NCBI GenBank assembly: GCA_027924585.1
Contig: BSBM01000190.1
Span: forward strand, 5,280,501-5,344,500
DNA length: 64,000 bases
Origin: Larix kaempferi
Taxonomy: Eukaryota > Streptophyta > Pinopsida > Pinales > Pinaceae
Reading direction: 5' to 3'
Shown here: positions 11,331 to 23,516 of the stretch, one piece after another
Layout: every line of letters starts with the position of its first letter
Numbering within the stretch: the stretch's first letter is position 1
The notes under the pieces: model-generated
Databases searched by the model: none
Seen by the model: only the letters and a program-made list of their open reading frames with translations
Told to the model about the DNA's origin: nothing
Made by a program: the position numbers and the translations under genes

Positions 11331-12990
11331 GTGTTGATATACTTCTTCACATCCTTTACCAAGACCAATGCAATGCTAATTATACAGCCAAATCTTGTCA
11401 ATATAAACTTACCAAGAATGTTCACACTTATATCCTTAACTCAGCCCCACCAAAACCCACAAGAACAAAGGAAAAAATCGCTCATGTCCATCTTAACCAG
11501 TGCATTTCTCTTTGTTTGGTCTGACCCATGCAACCAGACAACACCATGCATCCCATCCCAAAATCCATGGTTCCTCTCATACAATAATTTGTTGATGTTT
11601 TCGAACCCCCTGCTGGACTTCCCCCTCGTGACACATATACCATCTATTAACCTCATTCTGGGTACTGCTTTACCCAATACACCTTCATACCGCCTTGCCC
11701 CACGGGAAACAAATGAAATTGAAAAGCAGTTGACAAAACTAATCAACTCAGGACACATTCAACCATCCTCTTCTCCTTGTGCTTCACCAGCATTTGTTAT
11801 CCCCAAGAAAGACACCCCAAAAATGCGCCTGGTCACTGATTATCGAGCCCTTAACAAGGATAAGGTGAATAATCGCTACCCCCTACCCCGGATTGAAGAG
11901 TTACTCGACACCCTACAAGGTGCTAAATGGTTCACCAAGATGGATTTGATAGCAGGATATCATCAGGTTCGAATGAACCCAGCTGATGTTTGGAAGACAA
12001 CATTAAAGACCAAGTTTGGTCTCTTTGAGTGGAAGGTCATGCCTTTTGGCCTTACAAATGCTCTAGCCACCTTCATGTGGCTCATTAATGATATTTTCAG
12101 GAAGCATTTGGGTCATAGTGTGATTATATATTTAGATGATATTCTGATTTTTAGTAAGTCATGGGAAACACATCTTCAGCATGTTCGGCAAGTTCTTGAA
12201 ATACTCAGAGACCACAAGTTGCAGGTTAAGAAAAATAAGTCTTATTTTGGCCAGTGCTCAGTTCCATACCTTGGTTTTGTGGTGGACTCAGAAGGTATTC
12301 ATCCTGATCCTTCACGAATCAAAGCATTCAAAAAATGGCCAACACCTTCTTCGGCCAGCCAGCTAAAAAGCTTCCTAGGTGGCATAAATGTTTATTGTAA
12401 GTTTGGTCTACATTTCTCTCAGATTGCTCGTCCGTTACATCAGCTCTCCAAACGCACTTCTACCTTTGTTTGGAATGATGAAGCCACCCGCAACTTTATT
12501 CATATCACAGAGGCTCTATGTTCAGTTCCAGTATTGCATTTTCCATACCTCTCTCAACCATTTGAGATTGAGTCAGATGCCTCACAATATGCTATTGGTG
12601 CCATGATTAAACAGAGAGGACATCCTATTTCTTACCACTCAGAAACACTTTCGGATGTGAAGAAAAACTATAGCACCTATGAAAAGGAATTTTACAACCT
12701 AGTGCAAGCTCTCAAGCAATGGCACCATTATCTATTGGGAAATGAGACTATTCCACATACATACCATCATCCTCTGATTTTCATTAATTCCCAATCAAAG
12801 ATATAGGAACAAAGGCATCAAAAATGGGAAGCCTATATTCAACAATTCCATGTGGTTATTAAATACAGGAAGGGAACCTCTAACAAGATGGTTGATCTTC
12901 TCAGTAGGCCACCCACTCTAGTGTTCCACCTACTTGAGGTTTGTTGTGCTACCTATGATGCATGGAAAGACAAGTATACTCCTCATTGAG
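11331..12990 (+). pseudogene. reverse transcriptase-RNase H of family B
   Basis: The longest open coding stretch in the window (to 12806). RT blocks: [74 protein letters not shown], catalytic [11 protein letters not shown] (~12124-12154), VPYLGFVVDSEGI, and SFLGGINVYCKF. RNase H follows with FEIESDASQYAIGAM, YSTYEKEFYNLVQALKQW and, after a TAG at 12804-12806, KYRKGTSNKMVDLLSR. Both RT aspartates are present. The stop and the damaged flanking domains make it a pseudogene. Confidence 0.88.
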
Positions 12991-13049
12991 ACTTTTAAGA
13001 AGCATGGGATGCATTACAAGACCCTATAGTCATCAACCAAACTCCTTTT

Positions 13050-14400
13050 TTGGACTACACCATCCATGATGGATGGCTCTACAAGTTAAATTTTCTATGT
13101 GTCCCACAGTGTGATGATCATTTTCTGCTCATTAAAGAAGCTCATGCATCTGCATGTGGAGGCCACTTTGGTACCACTAAGACCATTCAATTCCTCCAAC
13201 GTCATTTCTATTGGCCTTCTCTTCAACATCAAGTCGAGAGATTCATAAGAGCCTGTGCCTTATGTTCTCAATCCAAACCATCCAATCGAAAGCATGGCCT
13301 ATATAAACCTCTCCTGCTACCTTCCAGGCCATGGGAATCAGTTTCTATGGGTTTCCTAAGTGGACTACCCACTACCCAATGAAAACATGATGCAATTTGA
13401 GTAGTCGTATGTCGTTTTAGAAAAATGGCTCTCTTCCTGGCTTACACAGAGACCACTATGGCCTCTCAAACAACAAAACTATATTTCCAACATGTGTGGC
13501 CTCATTTTGGCCTACCAAGCAACATCATTTCAGATCGAGACTCCCGCTTCCCGAGTTCCTTTTGGAAGACACTCTAGGCACTACTTGGATGTCAACTTAA
13601 ATTCTCCACAGCCTTCCATCCTCAAAAGGACGGCCAAATAGAGGTAGTCAACCGTGTCTTGGTTCATGCTCTCTGTACTAATTTTGGATGTAGAAAACAG
13701 TGGGATAATTATTTGCATATTCTCCAACATAGCTACAACAGAGCAACACATTCGGCTACCGATTTTTCACCTTTTGAAGTATGCTTAGGATTCAAGCCAG
13801 CTTCTCCGCCGAGCTTCCCCTCACATTGGAAACCCATGGTACAACTCATTAGCAAAAACAACAATACTCAACTCAGAGATTTCTTCTACAAATTGCACAT
13901 CGCCACATGCAGGTCATGGAGGCTATCAAAGCATCTCAAGCACCCGCAAAGCTCAGACATGACAAACATAGGATAGACATTTCCTTTCAACTGAGAGATC
14001 GAGTCTGGTTGCGTTTGGACAAGAAACGATTCAAAGGAAAACATCATAAAATTCATCCACTTTGATATGGCCCCTACACTATTCTGGAAAAGATTGGGGA
14101 AAATGCCTATCACTTGAACCTCCCTCCTCAGCTTGGCATCCACAAGGTAATCATAGTCAATCATCTGAAATTATTCGAGCCTTCACTATTGGATGAACCA
14201 GTCACAATTACCCATCTTGTGGACAATATTCCAGAATTCTAGCTTCCTTTGTCAAAATATACTATCCTCGACACTAAGACACGTTCTACTCACCACCGGG
14301 CTTACACCTCCTACCTTCTGTCATGCAAAGGACAGACTCTAGCTCAAGCAAAATGGATGACATCTGAGATCATGTGAATTCAGTTCCCTCATCTGCTCAT
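13050..14400 (+). pseudogene. integrase and chromodomain of family B
   Basis: The HHCC finger is visible (HASACGGHFG, then CALCSQSK ~13254-13277). The first catalytic Asp is lost: SMGFLSGLP replaces the usual SMDF at ~13347. The second Asp is present (SDRDSRF ~13531), as is an E in GQIEVVNRVL (~13635). Stops lie near 13380, 13398 and 13575. The C-terminal part reads ILDTKTRSTHHRAYTSYLLS and AQAKWMT (~14265-14360), a chromodomain of the kind that targets chromoviruses to heterochromatin. Confidence 0.8.
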
Positions 14401-14424
14401 GGAAGCCGGGACGCTTCCATATCT

Positions 14425-14438
14425 AAATAGGGAGGATT
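14425..14438 (+). other. polypurine tract, family B
   Basis: AAATAGGGAGGATT immediately precedes the TG of the 3' LTR (TGGGCCACAAAG). It is the plus-strand primer site. Confidence 0.7.
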
Positions 14439-15393
14439 TGGGCCACAAAGAAGCTAGCCTTTTTTGCAACCCATAGTGGACATTAGTAATAATAAACTTA
14501 GTTAAGTGTGCTAATTGTATTAGAGCATATTTATGTAAATAAGTGAGGTCCTTTGCTTATAAATGGAACCTGCCGTCTAATACAAAGATTGGGCTTGTTC
14601 TCCGAAGGTAACTCTTGTCTATTTTTACATATTAGGTTTTCTAATTGAAGAGTCTATATCGTGTGTGCATTCAGCCCCATATTCACGCCCAACTCACATT
14701 GATTGTGCCCTTCTTTCCACGCAGCACAGTACAAGCTCATCTTCTACACATTCCACTCACCTTTGCTACCATCTTCCACCTGTGCCTCCTTTCCTAGCCC
14801 ACGCATTCACTCTCTCAGTCCTCATCTGCGCTTGGCCTTTCCAACCTACTCCATCTTAATCCCACCCAGCCATATTCACGCCTGCACTCTTGGTCCTCTT
14901 CGCTGTCACTCAATACACATCAACGCAGCCCCATATGAAACGCTCCCATCTAAAACGCTTGGCCCATCATCCAAGCTTCGCATCATTAATGCAGCCCCAT
15001 CTAAAATGTTGCCCATCTGAAAACGCTTCGCCCATCATCCAAGCTGCCCATCATTAACACAGTCCCTTATTCTACGCTTATCCCATCTTCACTCTTGCCC
15101 ATCATCCAAGCTGCCCATCAGCATGCAGCTCCCATCTCTTTGTTTGGGCCATCTTCCACGCTCCCCATTATCAACGCAGCCCCATGTTGGCCTTTTCCTT
15201 CACGCAACACCCTTCTGCTTTCCTATCCTAGCGGATCCCTCTCTGTCCATGTGCCCAGCTGTTCCATGCCCAAACCTGTACCTTGTTCCACTAGTTCCCA
15301 ATGCGCCCAGCGTTGCCTATGGGGATAACTAGAAATTCCCACGACTAATATTTCCCATGCTGCATGCAACTCTCAGCCCTTTTTGGCAGATCA
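14439..15393 (+). repeat. 3' LTR of family B (955 bp)
   Basis: Starts TGGGCCACAAAG and ends GGCAGATCA. It contains a TATA-like TATAAA at 14558-14563, just upstream of the block that matches the 5' copy from 9009. The CCCATC-rich tract (14930-15180) is a run of loosely repeated 'gcccatc(a/t)tcca' units. The 5-bp duplication expected at 15394-15398 (AATAC) cannot be checked because the left end is outside the window. Confidence 0.85.
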
Positions 15394-17055
15394 AATACCA
15401 TTGCTAGGATCCTCTTCTTTCACCTTCATCCCCATTTTTGTATCATGCTATTCTCATGGGCATTTATTTCATTTCATTTGATTTATTTTGGCCTTTTGAA
15501 CCCATAATTGTAGGTTATTGTGTTAATAAAACATCATTTTATTTAACTAATTTATTTAACTAGTTTTTATTCTCCTTTATTAGTCTCTCATGTAAAAAAA
15601 TACTACTATTTTCATTCTAAATATTTTACTTTTCAACCTTTTACAGGCATATTTTCGGTCTAGTTTTGTGAACCTAGAATAAATAGACTACTCATTTCAT
15701 TATTGTCATGCAAGTACATTTAATTTTTCAAAATATAATTTCTATTAATTTCTAGAGCCATTTTTTGAAAACTTAATTGGTCGTATACCACAGAAATGAA
15801 GATGGAATAAATTGATAAAAAATTAAAAAATAGTTTCATGACACTCATGCACGGAAACTTCCGAGAAGCCAACTTCCGAGAAGCCAAGGAGGAAAGCCAT
15901 CTCGGTCTTTTAAATTAATGTGGCAAGGCAATTAAGAAGTGGCATGTCAATTTTATGAAATTTAAAGGTAAGTATTATTTATCTATCTCGATCACTATAT
16001 ATACAAACTATTTTAATGTGTTTTTGTAAAAATGTGCATTACAAAACCATTCATATTGTATTTAAAATTCTATTTTATAATAAACGAAGTGTGTTCTTTG
16101 TTTTGATTTTGATATACTTTAAAAACATTAAAGTGACAATGTCAAAGATATTTTACTTTTTCCAAGTAAATGTGAAGAGTTTACATCTCATTAAACATGA
16201 ATAAAAAAACATTTACACATGTACAAAAAGGACTTCACTAGATATAGTTATCAAATTGGTTATCCATATTTGAGACTCTAGGAATTGACCTCTTGTGCTA
16301 ACTCACATCCCTTCAAGATCAATATCTATTTACAAAATCTCAATTTACCAAAATGTAGAGACATTGCCACCTTGTGGCTCTTCGTTGTTAGAAAAATGTA
16401 ATGGAGTTGAGGTTGTTATCATTTTCTAATTTGTATAATTTTTTAATATTTCTAATTTTTTAATGCTAAACCATAAAGAAATTTTCAACTATCTTCAATC
16501 AAAGACATACAAAACTAAAAGGTTGATTCTTTATGCTTTCATTTTTTATCCAAATTTTCATTTTAATTTTTTTCAAAGGCATTGACTTTGGTACTTGTAT
16601 TTTCAGGATTCTATTAATTGTTCTTTGTAAATTTTGGAAATTTTTTTACTTTTTTATTTTATTTGGTGTTTCTTATGTTAATTTATCCTTAAGCCTTTTT
16701 CTATTTTTAATTCTATCATCTATCTATATTAGATTAGATTATATTTGATTATAATGTTTTTTTTGAAGAGTTTTCATTCTATTTTTTTTAAGTGGAAAAC
16801 AATGGCTGGATAGCTATAACAACATTTGATAATAACTTGGAATTTATGAGAAGCATTTAGGTTAAAAGATCCTTGCAAAAATTAACTTTAAAATTGAGCT
16901 TCATTGTTTTCATAGCTCAAATTTCTATTACAATACTGCAAAATCCAACATATTAAAATTGGCCGAGAGGAAGCATCGGCCCTTTTACAAACCAACAAAA
17001 AAGAAGGGGTTTGACATAACTAAAATCCAACATGTTACAGTACAAGTATTCACCC
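15394..17055. other. AT-rich spacer, no gene seen
   Basis: Homopolymer-rich sequence with no ORF that shows recognisable domains. A small tandem duplication of 'acttccgagaagcca' lies near 15858-15888. It may belong to the 3' flank of the polygalacturonase pseudogene that ends at 17056 on the minus strand. Confidence 0.6.
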
Positions 17056-18107
17056 TTAACAAACCAAAGGGGGTTTGACAGAAGTAATACCAAGTCCTTT
17101 GGCATTTTTACAGAGAGACTGAGCTTCATCAATCCCATAGTTCAGACTCACATTATGCAGTTTGATATCTTGGCATGGGAAGCTTGCACTGCAGGCCAAA
17201 TTAATAGCGTACTTTGTTGCATAGGTTCCAACTATGTTTTTGTATACCACGTTACTAATCTGCACATTCATATCAAACTCCTGCACCGGCCAAGCCAATA
17301 TTAACAACAAACTATGTTACAAAACTCAAATGCTACGAAACTTCAGTGGTCATATGTCCCAGAACTTAAAAACAAGCTACGAAACTATCCTATGTGAACA
17401 AATAATATATCTGAAGCTGTTCAGATAGGTGTAGAATGATGGGCACCTGGGCAGTACAATGTGGGCAATAGTATTGGTCAATGAGGATGGGATTCCCCAT
17501 GTTATTCATCCATAGGTTCTCAAATGTTAAGCCCTTGGCGATGCCCTTTCCTCCTTGCCATGTTTTGATTCTAACTCCATTTTCAGTGCCATTGAAAGAA
17601 ACTCCATTTACAGTGACGTTGGTGACTCCATTAAGAAGAGGATATTTCCCAAGTCTCCCCACATTGCATCATAATAATAATAACAACCAAAATCGTCTGT
17701 CAGTGCAGTGCATTGAATGCCCATATTCTTAGACCAATTGAAATTTTATAAAACTATTTCACCTGATTCCATGGCCTGGTCCGCAAGTAACTTGTTCAAT
17801 GGAAAGATTGGAAGTTCCTTTCAAAATACCAATACAATCATCTCCTGCAGTAGTATAGCCAAAGTTAAAGATTTAGGTTTAATAAAATAATTCCCCTTCC
17901 TCCAACAATATATATGTAAAATGTTGATGGGAAATATGATCCACCCGTTCCTATGTTGATATTTCAAAGAGTGACATTGGAAGAAGATATGTGAATTCCA
18001 TTGGTGTTGGGAATGTCGGCTGGAGCACAGATGGTCAATCCCTCTGCCAGGATGTTGTTAGATGCATCAATGGATACATGGAACTGCTTGCTATTTATGG
18101 AAGTAAT

Positions 18108-20620
18108 TGTTAGAATAATAATGGATAAATACTTATGTTATTATATTGTTATGTTGTTTGTGCACATGTAGTTCCAGATCCACTATTGTAGGAGTCTGTT
18201 GAAGGCTCTCTAAACCTATATATCTGTAACTATTACCTATTAATAATCAAGATATGTTGAGCGTAGTCTCACCTTCAGTCTATAGTCTGTTGTGCATGCT
18301 TTGTTGCTCTTTGATTACTTAATTTGGTATCAGAGCCCATTGTGGCCTGTGGTGTGAAGAGTCCATTGTGGCCTGTGGTGAAGAGCCCAGAGTGGTGTAG
18401 ATTGAGAGCTTGAGTGTCCTGCTGCTGTGAAATCCCATTGTGGCTGGCTGTATGAGAGCCTGATTGCTGTGAGAGCCATTTTTGGTGTTGAGAGCGCTGC
18501 CCAGCTGTGTGTGAGAGCTAGTCTCTCTTGTAGGCTGCTATGCATGGAGAATGACCACCGTGAATACTGCCACTGTGAACGCTGCCCCATCTTGTTGAAC
18601 CCAACATGGAGGAAAAGCTGTAGGAGAAAACCATTGTTGCAAATCGAATGGTGTAAGTGAGATCCATGAAGATCACTGCCCCTTGGACTGAAAATACTGC
18701 TGGCTACAGGAGGTTGCGATTTGAGGCCATAGAAGAAGAAGAAATCGGTGTGCATGATAGCTATCATGGGCGTTTGAAGAAATGAATCTGCCATTATTTT
18801 TCTGAGAGGAGTTGTTGCCAGAAATCCTGTCAGAAGGTTGGAGAAGCCATCGTTGGCCATGAAGAAGAGGGTCATCACTGCCTGAAGTCTGTGAAGATCA
18901 CCATTGAGGAAGCTGTGCGTAGAGCTTCCTGCCAGAGCCACCAATCGACTATGTAAAAGAGGAGATCGTTGGATTAACTCTGCCCACCTGGAGACTCATT
19001 AGATCGTTGCTCAATTTGATGAGATTGCTGCTAAAACTGAAGGTTGAACACTGAGAGATCACAACTGCCATCAAAATTGCCGATATGAGCTGAAGGTTTC
19101 ACAAGATTCTCTCTGTGGATACCACGCAAAGGATACTGAAGCACCATTGATCCAGCAAGCCAAAATACATGAGATCTTGCTGGAAAACAAGCTTCCATAT
19201 TTGCGATCTGGAAAGAAGATCCTCAATATCAATTGTGGAGCAAATTGAAGAAAACCCTGTCTACCTCTGTTAGAGATAAGCGTTGAGGAAAGTGTTTCCT
19301 CTGGTCTTTGAGTTTTGTAAAATTCCTTCAAGCCACTGCAAAATATACAACCGCTGAGGGGATTTGACCCTGCAGTGAGGCAGTTGACGTCTGGTGGAAG
19401 AACCGTGTGAAGGAGGAGCCTATGCAGAGAAGAATCCACCAATACTGTGTTATGTGTAGTGAAGGAGGCGTACCCTGACACCGTGAGTGAGCCGACCACC
19501 AGTACCGCGAGCAGCCTATTACCACAACTACCACGGGCTATCAGTGGGCAGGAGAGCGATACTACCGCGGTGCACGAGCATTCAGAGGCATGGTAACACC
19601 ACAGTATCGCGTGCGTGCTGACCATTGGGTCGCGATATCACCTATAGCCTATAATTTCTACCCACTTGAAGGAAAATCACCGGTGTTGAATGTGAAGAGG
19701 AGCTGCTTTCCTGGATATCACTGTGAAGATGAGCTGAACACTGAAGGGAAGACCACCCATTGAGCCGACGTTGCAAAGGTAATCATTCTATTCAAGATGG
19801 ACTTCCTCATGAGACTTGCTTTTGAAAGCATTTTTGTAGTTGAAGAAGAAGATGTGGAGATTCCATTGGAGCAAAAGCAGATTATTGGAGATATGGAGAA
19901 TGTAACTGCCTTGGATGAGATGCCCATTGATATTGTCCCCTCGGTCTCCATTATTACATTCGCTGAGGTGCCAAATTTTCAGAATGCAGAGACTAGTGTA
20001 CCTACTAATGTCACTGTTGGAATTTCCAGGCTTAATGATCAATCAACCTTTGATGACAAGGTTTGGGATTATGAGTTAGAATGCCTACATGCTAATTCTT
20101 GTGTGAATGATTCATCCATCAGAAAAGTGGCCAACACAAGTGACAAGATGCCTCATGGAAGAATTTCAGCTAGTGTTTATTTGCCTATTGTTGTTGTAGA
20201 CAAATCAATTGAAATGATTAAGAAGATTTCTTTTGACCGATGTTTCCGATGTTTGCTGATCAAACTCGTTGATTCCAATTACAAACAATTATTCTCAATT
20301 GAGAATAGTTTTCTATCATGGTTATTTGCACGATTCAGAGAAGGAGCTGCACGATTCAGAGGAGGAGCTACAAATCATGCAAGCATATCGGATGAAAGTC
20401 TATTTCTCCATTAAGGGGGAGTGTTAGAATAATAATGGAGAAATACTTATGATAGTATATTGTTATGTTGTTTGTGTACGTGTAGTTCCAGATCCACTAT
20501 TGTAGGAGTCTCTTGAAGGCTCTCTAAACCTATATATCTGTAACTATTACCTATGAATAATCAAGCTGTGTTGAGCCAGTCTATAGTCTACTGTGCATGC
20601 TTTGTTGCTCTGTGATTACT
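18108..20620 (+). mobile_element. non-autonomous LTR element in polygalacturonase exon 4
   Basis: Two LTRs of about 210 and 200 bp (18108-18320; 20422-20620), both starting TGTTAGAATAATAATGG and ending near GATTACT. PBS TGGTATCAGAGC lies at 18325-18336 and the polypurine tract AAGGGGGAG at 20413-20421. TAAT flanks both sides (18104-18107 and 20621-20624). It contains no protease, RT or integrase. Removing it restores the polygalacturonase codons ...RDIK-I-TSINSKQF, so it entered an exon. The exact LTR 3' end is uncertain by a few bases because TAATT occurs after both LTRs by chance. Confidence 0.85.
19797..20414 (+). CDS. 205-aa ORF of unknown function in the non-autonomous element
   Basis: Open from ATG 19797 to the stop right at the polypurine tract. 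I do not recognise the protein. The N-terminal third is acidic (VEEEDVEIPLEQ), with no zinc knuckle, DSG protease triplet, RT or integrase motif. Near the C-terminus there is a short internal repeat, ARFREGA / ARFRGGA. It could be a decayed gag-like protein or captured host sequence. The ~1.4 kb before it (18337-19796) has no long ORF and contains repeated 'gagagcc...tgtgg' phrases. Confidence 0.45.
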   Translation: MDFLMRLAFESIFVVEEEDVEIPLEQKQIIGDMENVTALDEMPIDIVPSVSIITFAEVPNFQNAETSVPTNVTVGISRLNDQSTFDDKVWDYELECLHANSCVNDSSIRKVANTSDKMPHGRISASVYLPIVVVDKSIEMIKKISFDRCFRCLLIKLVDSNYKQLFSIENSFLSWLFARFREGAARFRGGATNHASISDESLFLH

Positions 20621-21317
20621 TAATTTTAATGTCTCTCACCACGCTATTCGTAGCGCCCATCAATTGTAAAGACTGCCCATCACCATTTCAGCACAATGTC
20701 AAATTCACATTCATTATAACCTGCTTAAGTTATAAACTCCCAAGTATGAAACACTCAAATGCATATATGTTAAAAAAGGTAGAGACAATACCATAGGCCC
20801 GCGTTTGCACTGCAGAGCATAGCAAAGAAGACAATGTATTCGAGTCAGTGCAAATATATGCTATCCAAATCACTAAAAAATAATTACACGATAGATCGTA
20901 GTACAACTAATAGCTTTATTCATACTTGCTCGTTTTCTTGATAGACATTGTTCCGCCAGGAGGCTCCCTGTCCATCCAAAATCCCCCCGCCATTAACCGT
21001 TAGACCATTCATGTTATAGAATTCCAACCAGTAGAATTTATTTCCTCCGATCCATAAACCATTGTCGGTTGGTGCAATGAGTTCCCCAGTTACCTGCCGT
21101 AATACATGTTCCGTGAATCTTACTGAAGGAAATAAATAAATCACATGCTCTTGAAACTATCCCGGAATGAATATTAACACCTTACCTCCACAGTAATATT
21201 AACATTCTCACATGGTCCTGTAAAGGAAACTGGACCAACCATAAATTTTACTTTTGGTATATACACAGTAGATGACCGAGTAGAAGAACAGGCTGCATTC
21301 CATGCACCAATAAAAGC

Positions 21318-22526
21318 CTGAAAATAACAAAACAAACAAACAAATTTATTTGTGATAATCTGTCTCTACAAATTTATTTGTTTATGTTGAGCTGCTGTTT
21401 ACGGCTTCACGTTCATGATCTAATTGGAAAGCATGCAGAATATAATTCGATTTGTTACAGTGCTGATTTTACACACACTTCCAGTCGAATGCTAACTTTA
21501 GGTTGTTCATCACTTATGTCTTTCAGTTTGCCACGAAGAAACTATATTGAAAACCTATTCCGCGTAAGAGTTACGTGGGTGCATTGTTGACAGAGCATAT
21601 TATGGTAGTGAAGGAATCGAAGTAGAAGTTATGAGACAATTCAATGCCTTTAGAAAGAGGAGAGGACAACTTTGGTGGACGCCATCTCTTCGCAAGGTTT
21701 CAGACAAATTTGGCACGAAGAAACTATATTCAAAACCTAATCCAGGTAAGAGTTGACAAAGCAGATAATGGTAATGAAGGAATCAAAGTAAAGATGATTC
21801 AATGCTTTTCAAATGAGTAGAGGAAAACATTGCTGCACGCTATCTCCTCTCAAGATTTCACACCATTTTTCTGACCTAAGTCCCATATTTACATGCTATT
21901 GCTTTTTTATTTCAATCAAATTGATTCTCTCCATGCGTGTGGACAAAATATCTTATTAGTTACGTATGTACATGGGTGGTGAAAAGTACAGGAACATAGC
22001 GTTCCTCCTCCTTGTGTATCTAGTGTATCCACTTCGTTGTGAGTCACTTTAAGATGAAAAATTGACCCGTCTGGTACATGTCCATATCTTTTTACATAGC
22101 TTATCAATCTACAACCTCCAAATTTGACTTAATACAAACTTGAAATGATACTTATGTATCCTATCAGCCTATATGCTCTAATGCATTGCCTTTCATCACA
22201 ATTCATGTACACCATTGTCAATTGAATGCTATGTTTTGTAAGGGAAAAGCGATTTGGAGTTTTAGAGATTTGATTAATGCCATTTAATTGTTGTCTATAC
22301 GCATGTATAGAAACTAAGTGTTGGGTAACGTTGCCACTTATTATTGCCAAAGTATATTACTCATTGTTAATACCATAGTATTGTATCCGTGTATTGTTGT
22401 AGTAGTTTTGATGATAAGTGGTTGTTAGATTAAATTGCCACCAAACCATATTTGGTGGTTGGTATTTAGATACTACAATTCATAAGCAAGAACATATTCA
22501 TATCCTCCTTGCATTGTCTTCAATTG
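21318..22526. repeat. spacer with ~180-bp direct duplication
   Basis: Two imperfect tandem copies at about 21531-21710 and 21712-21880 share 'cacgaagaaactatatt(g/c)aaaaccta', 'gtaatgaaggaatc' and 'cgctatctc(c/t)tctc'-type blocks. The spacer lies upstream of the first recognised polygalacturonase exon, where the missing 5' exon would be expected; I see no such exon. Nothing else is recognisable. Confidence 0.6.
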
Positions 22527-23514
22527 TGATGCAGGAGCATAGGGGCCTAGGCAGATCAGTCGAAGTTGATCGACATAAGGGACCCGACCAGCGAGAGTGT
22601 CGATGACCCTGACCCCTAGTGCGGGAAGCAAGTTGACTTGTCGAAGTCAACAAGTCGAGCAGTAGCAGGAGCATTCGGTATGCGACCGACCGATGCAGCG
22701 CACAACGGATGTTGTGATGGGTCGAGAGTCGACAGGTTATGGTCAACAAATGACAGGTGAAAGAGAGACGTCGGGTAGTCGACAAGTGGTCGAACTATGA
22801 CCTGAGAGGTTTGGCGGAGCCAAGTGTGGAGGAAGGGGAGGACTAGCTAACCGCAGAAGTCAAGAGATTGAGCCGACAGAAAGGTTGAGATGTGATCGAC
22901 TACTATAGCAGGGTCGGAAGAGTAGAAAGTCGAGAGGACTGTACCGCATAGCCGTTCGGGTTGCTGACAAAGTTATTACAGTTATTGTAGGTAGGTGAAG
23001 GACATGACAAATGTCGTCACGGATAGAGGCTGTGTAGCACAGCTTGGAGCTGACACTTGTAGGTTTGCACGATTCGGAAAGATCGACGAACAAGAAGATG
23101 CATGTCTCGGGAATAGCAGCAGCAGGGTAGAAGATGGAGGAGAGGAATTAGTTTACGGATCTTTGGTCTTTGGTCAGTAATATCAGGGAGCAGAGGAAAA
23201 CGTTGTGAAGAGTCACATAGCCTGATAATAGGGAGAGTTGAGATCGAGCCATAGCTCAGAGTTTCGCAATGAACTAGGAGAGGGTGAGGTCGACACACTG
23301 AGAGAGCAGACCACAGTTACTTCTAAATTGTAACGCCTGAGGCCCACTATAGTTAGTTATTTATTTTCAATTATTCTGCATTGTAACCGATTTCAGATAA
23401 GTAATATAAGCCACTTCTGGAATCCTATTTTACACCTTCTTCATGTAAGCATTGTCATATGTGTCATGTGTATAATTAAGCAAGAACCTTATTCCAGTAA
23501 GGCGACTTGTGTCA
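22527..23514 (+). repeat. 5' LTR of family C
   Basis: 988 bp, TGATGCAGG...TTGTGTCA. Rich in GTCGA/TCGAC words, many changed to GTTGA or GTCAA in the 3' copy, as expected for CpG decay. A TATA-like AATATAAGCC lies near 23401. ORFs on both strands inside it are not conserved in the 3' LTR. Confidence 0.88.
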
Positions 23515-23516
23515 GT

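Larger units (their letters stand above)
9009..15393 (+). mobile_element. Ty3/gypsy family B element
   Basis: 5' LTR remnant (9009-9784), iMet primer site (9787-9798), gag, protease, RT-RNase H, integrase with chromodomain, polypurine tract (14425-14438) and full 3' LTR (14439-15393). The missing ~120 bp of the 5' LTR should lie left of the window, because family A copy 1 ends exactly at the break. Coding is damaged by stops and by loss of a catalytic integrase residue. RT is the best preserved part. Confidence 0.88.
17056..21317 (-). pseudogene. polygalacturonase (glycoside hydrolase family 28) pseudogene
   Basis: Pectin-degrading enzyme remnant, secreted in its family. Exons read on the minus strand: 21186-21317, 20926-21093, 20792-20809 (18 nt), 20625-20672 joined to 17945-18107 (split by an LTR element), 17763-17844, 17447-17663, 17056-17280. 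They total 1,053 nt, exactly 351 codons with stop. Motifs: LDGQGASW, NTNGIH (family NTD; catalytic Asp lost), [31 protein letters not shown] and the C-terminal AQSLCKNAKG. Lesions: in-frame TGA at 17964-17966 after SSSNVTL, the exon-6 acceptor reads AA instead of AG at 17664-17665, and the retroelement insertion. The first exon (signal peptide and GDG block) was not found upstream. Confidence 0.88.

Noticed and set aside
18330-18944. 204-aa minus-strand ORF in the non-autonomous element
   Set aside because: Antisense to the element and composed of its repeated 'gagagcc/tgtgg' phrases; no domain, and it overlaps the leader next to the PBS.
19071-19625. 184-aa minus-strand ORF in the same element
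   Set aside because: Cys/Ser-rich translation without a start context or recognisable motif; the plus-strand ORF at 19797 fits the element's orientation better.
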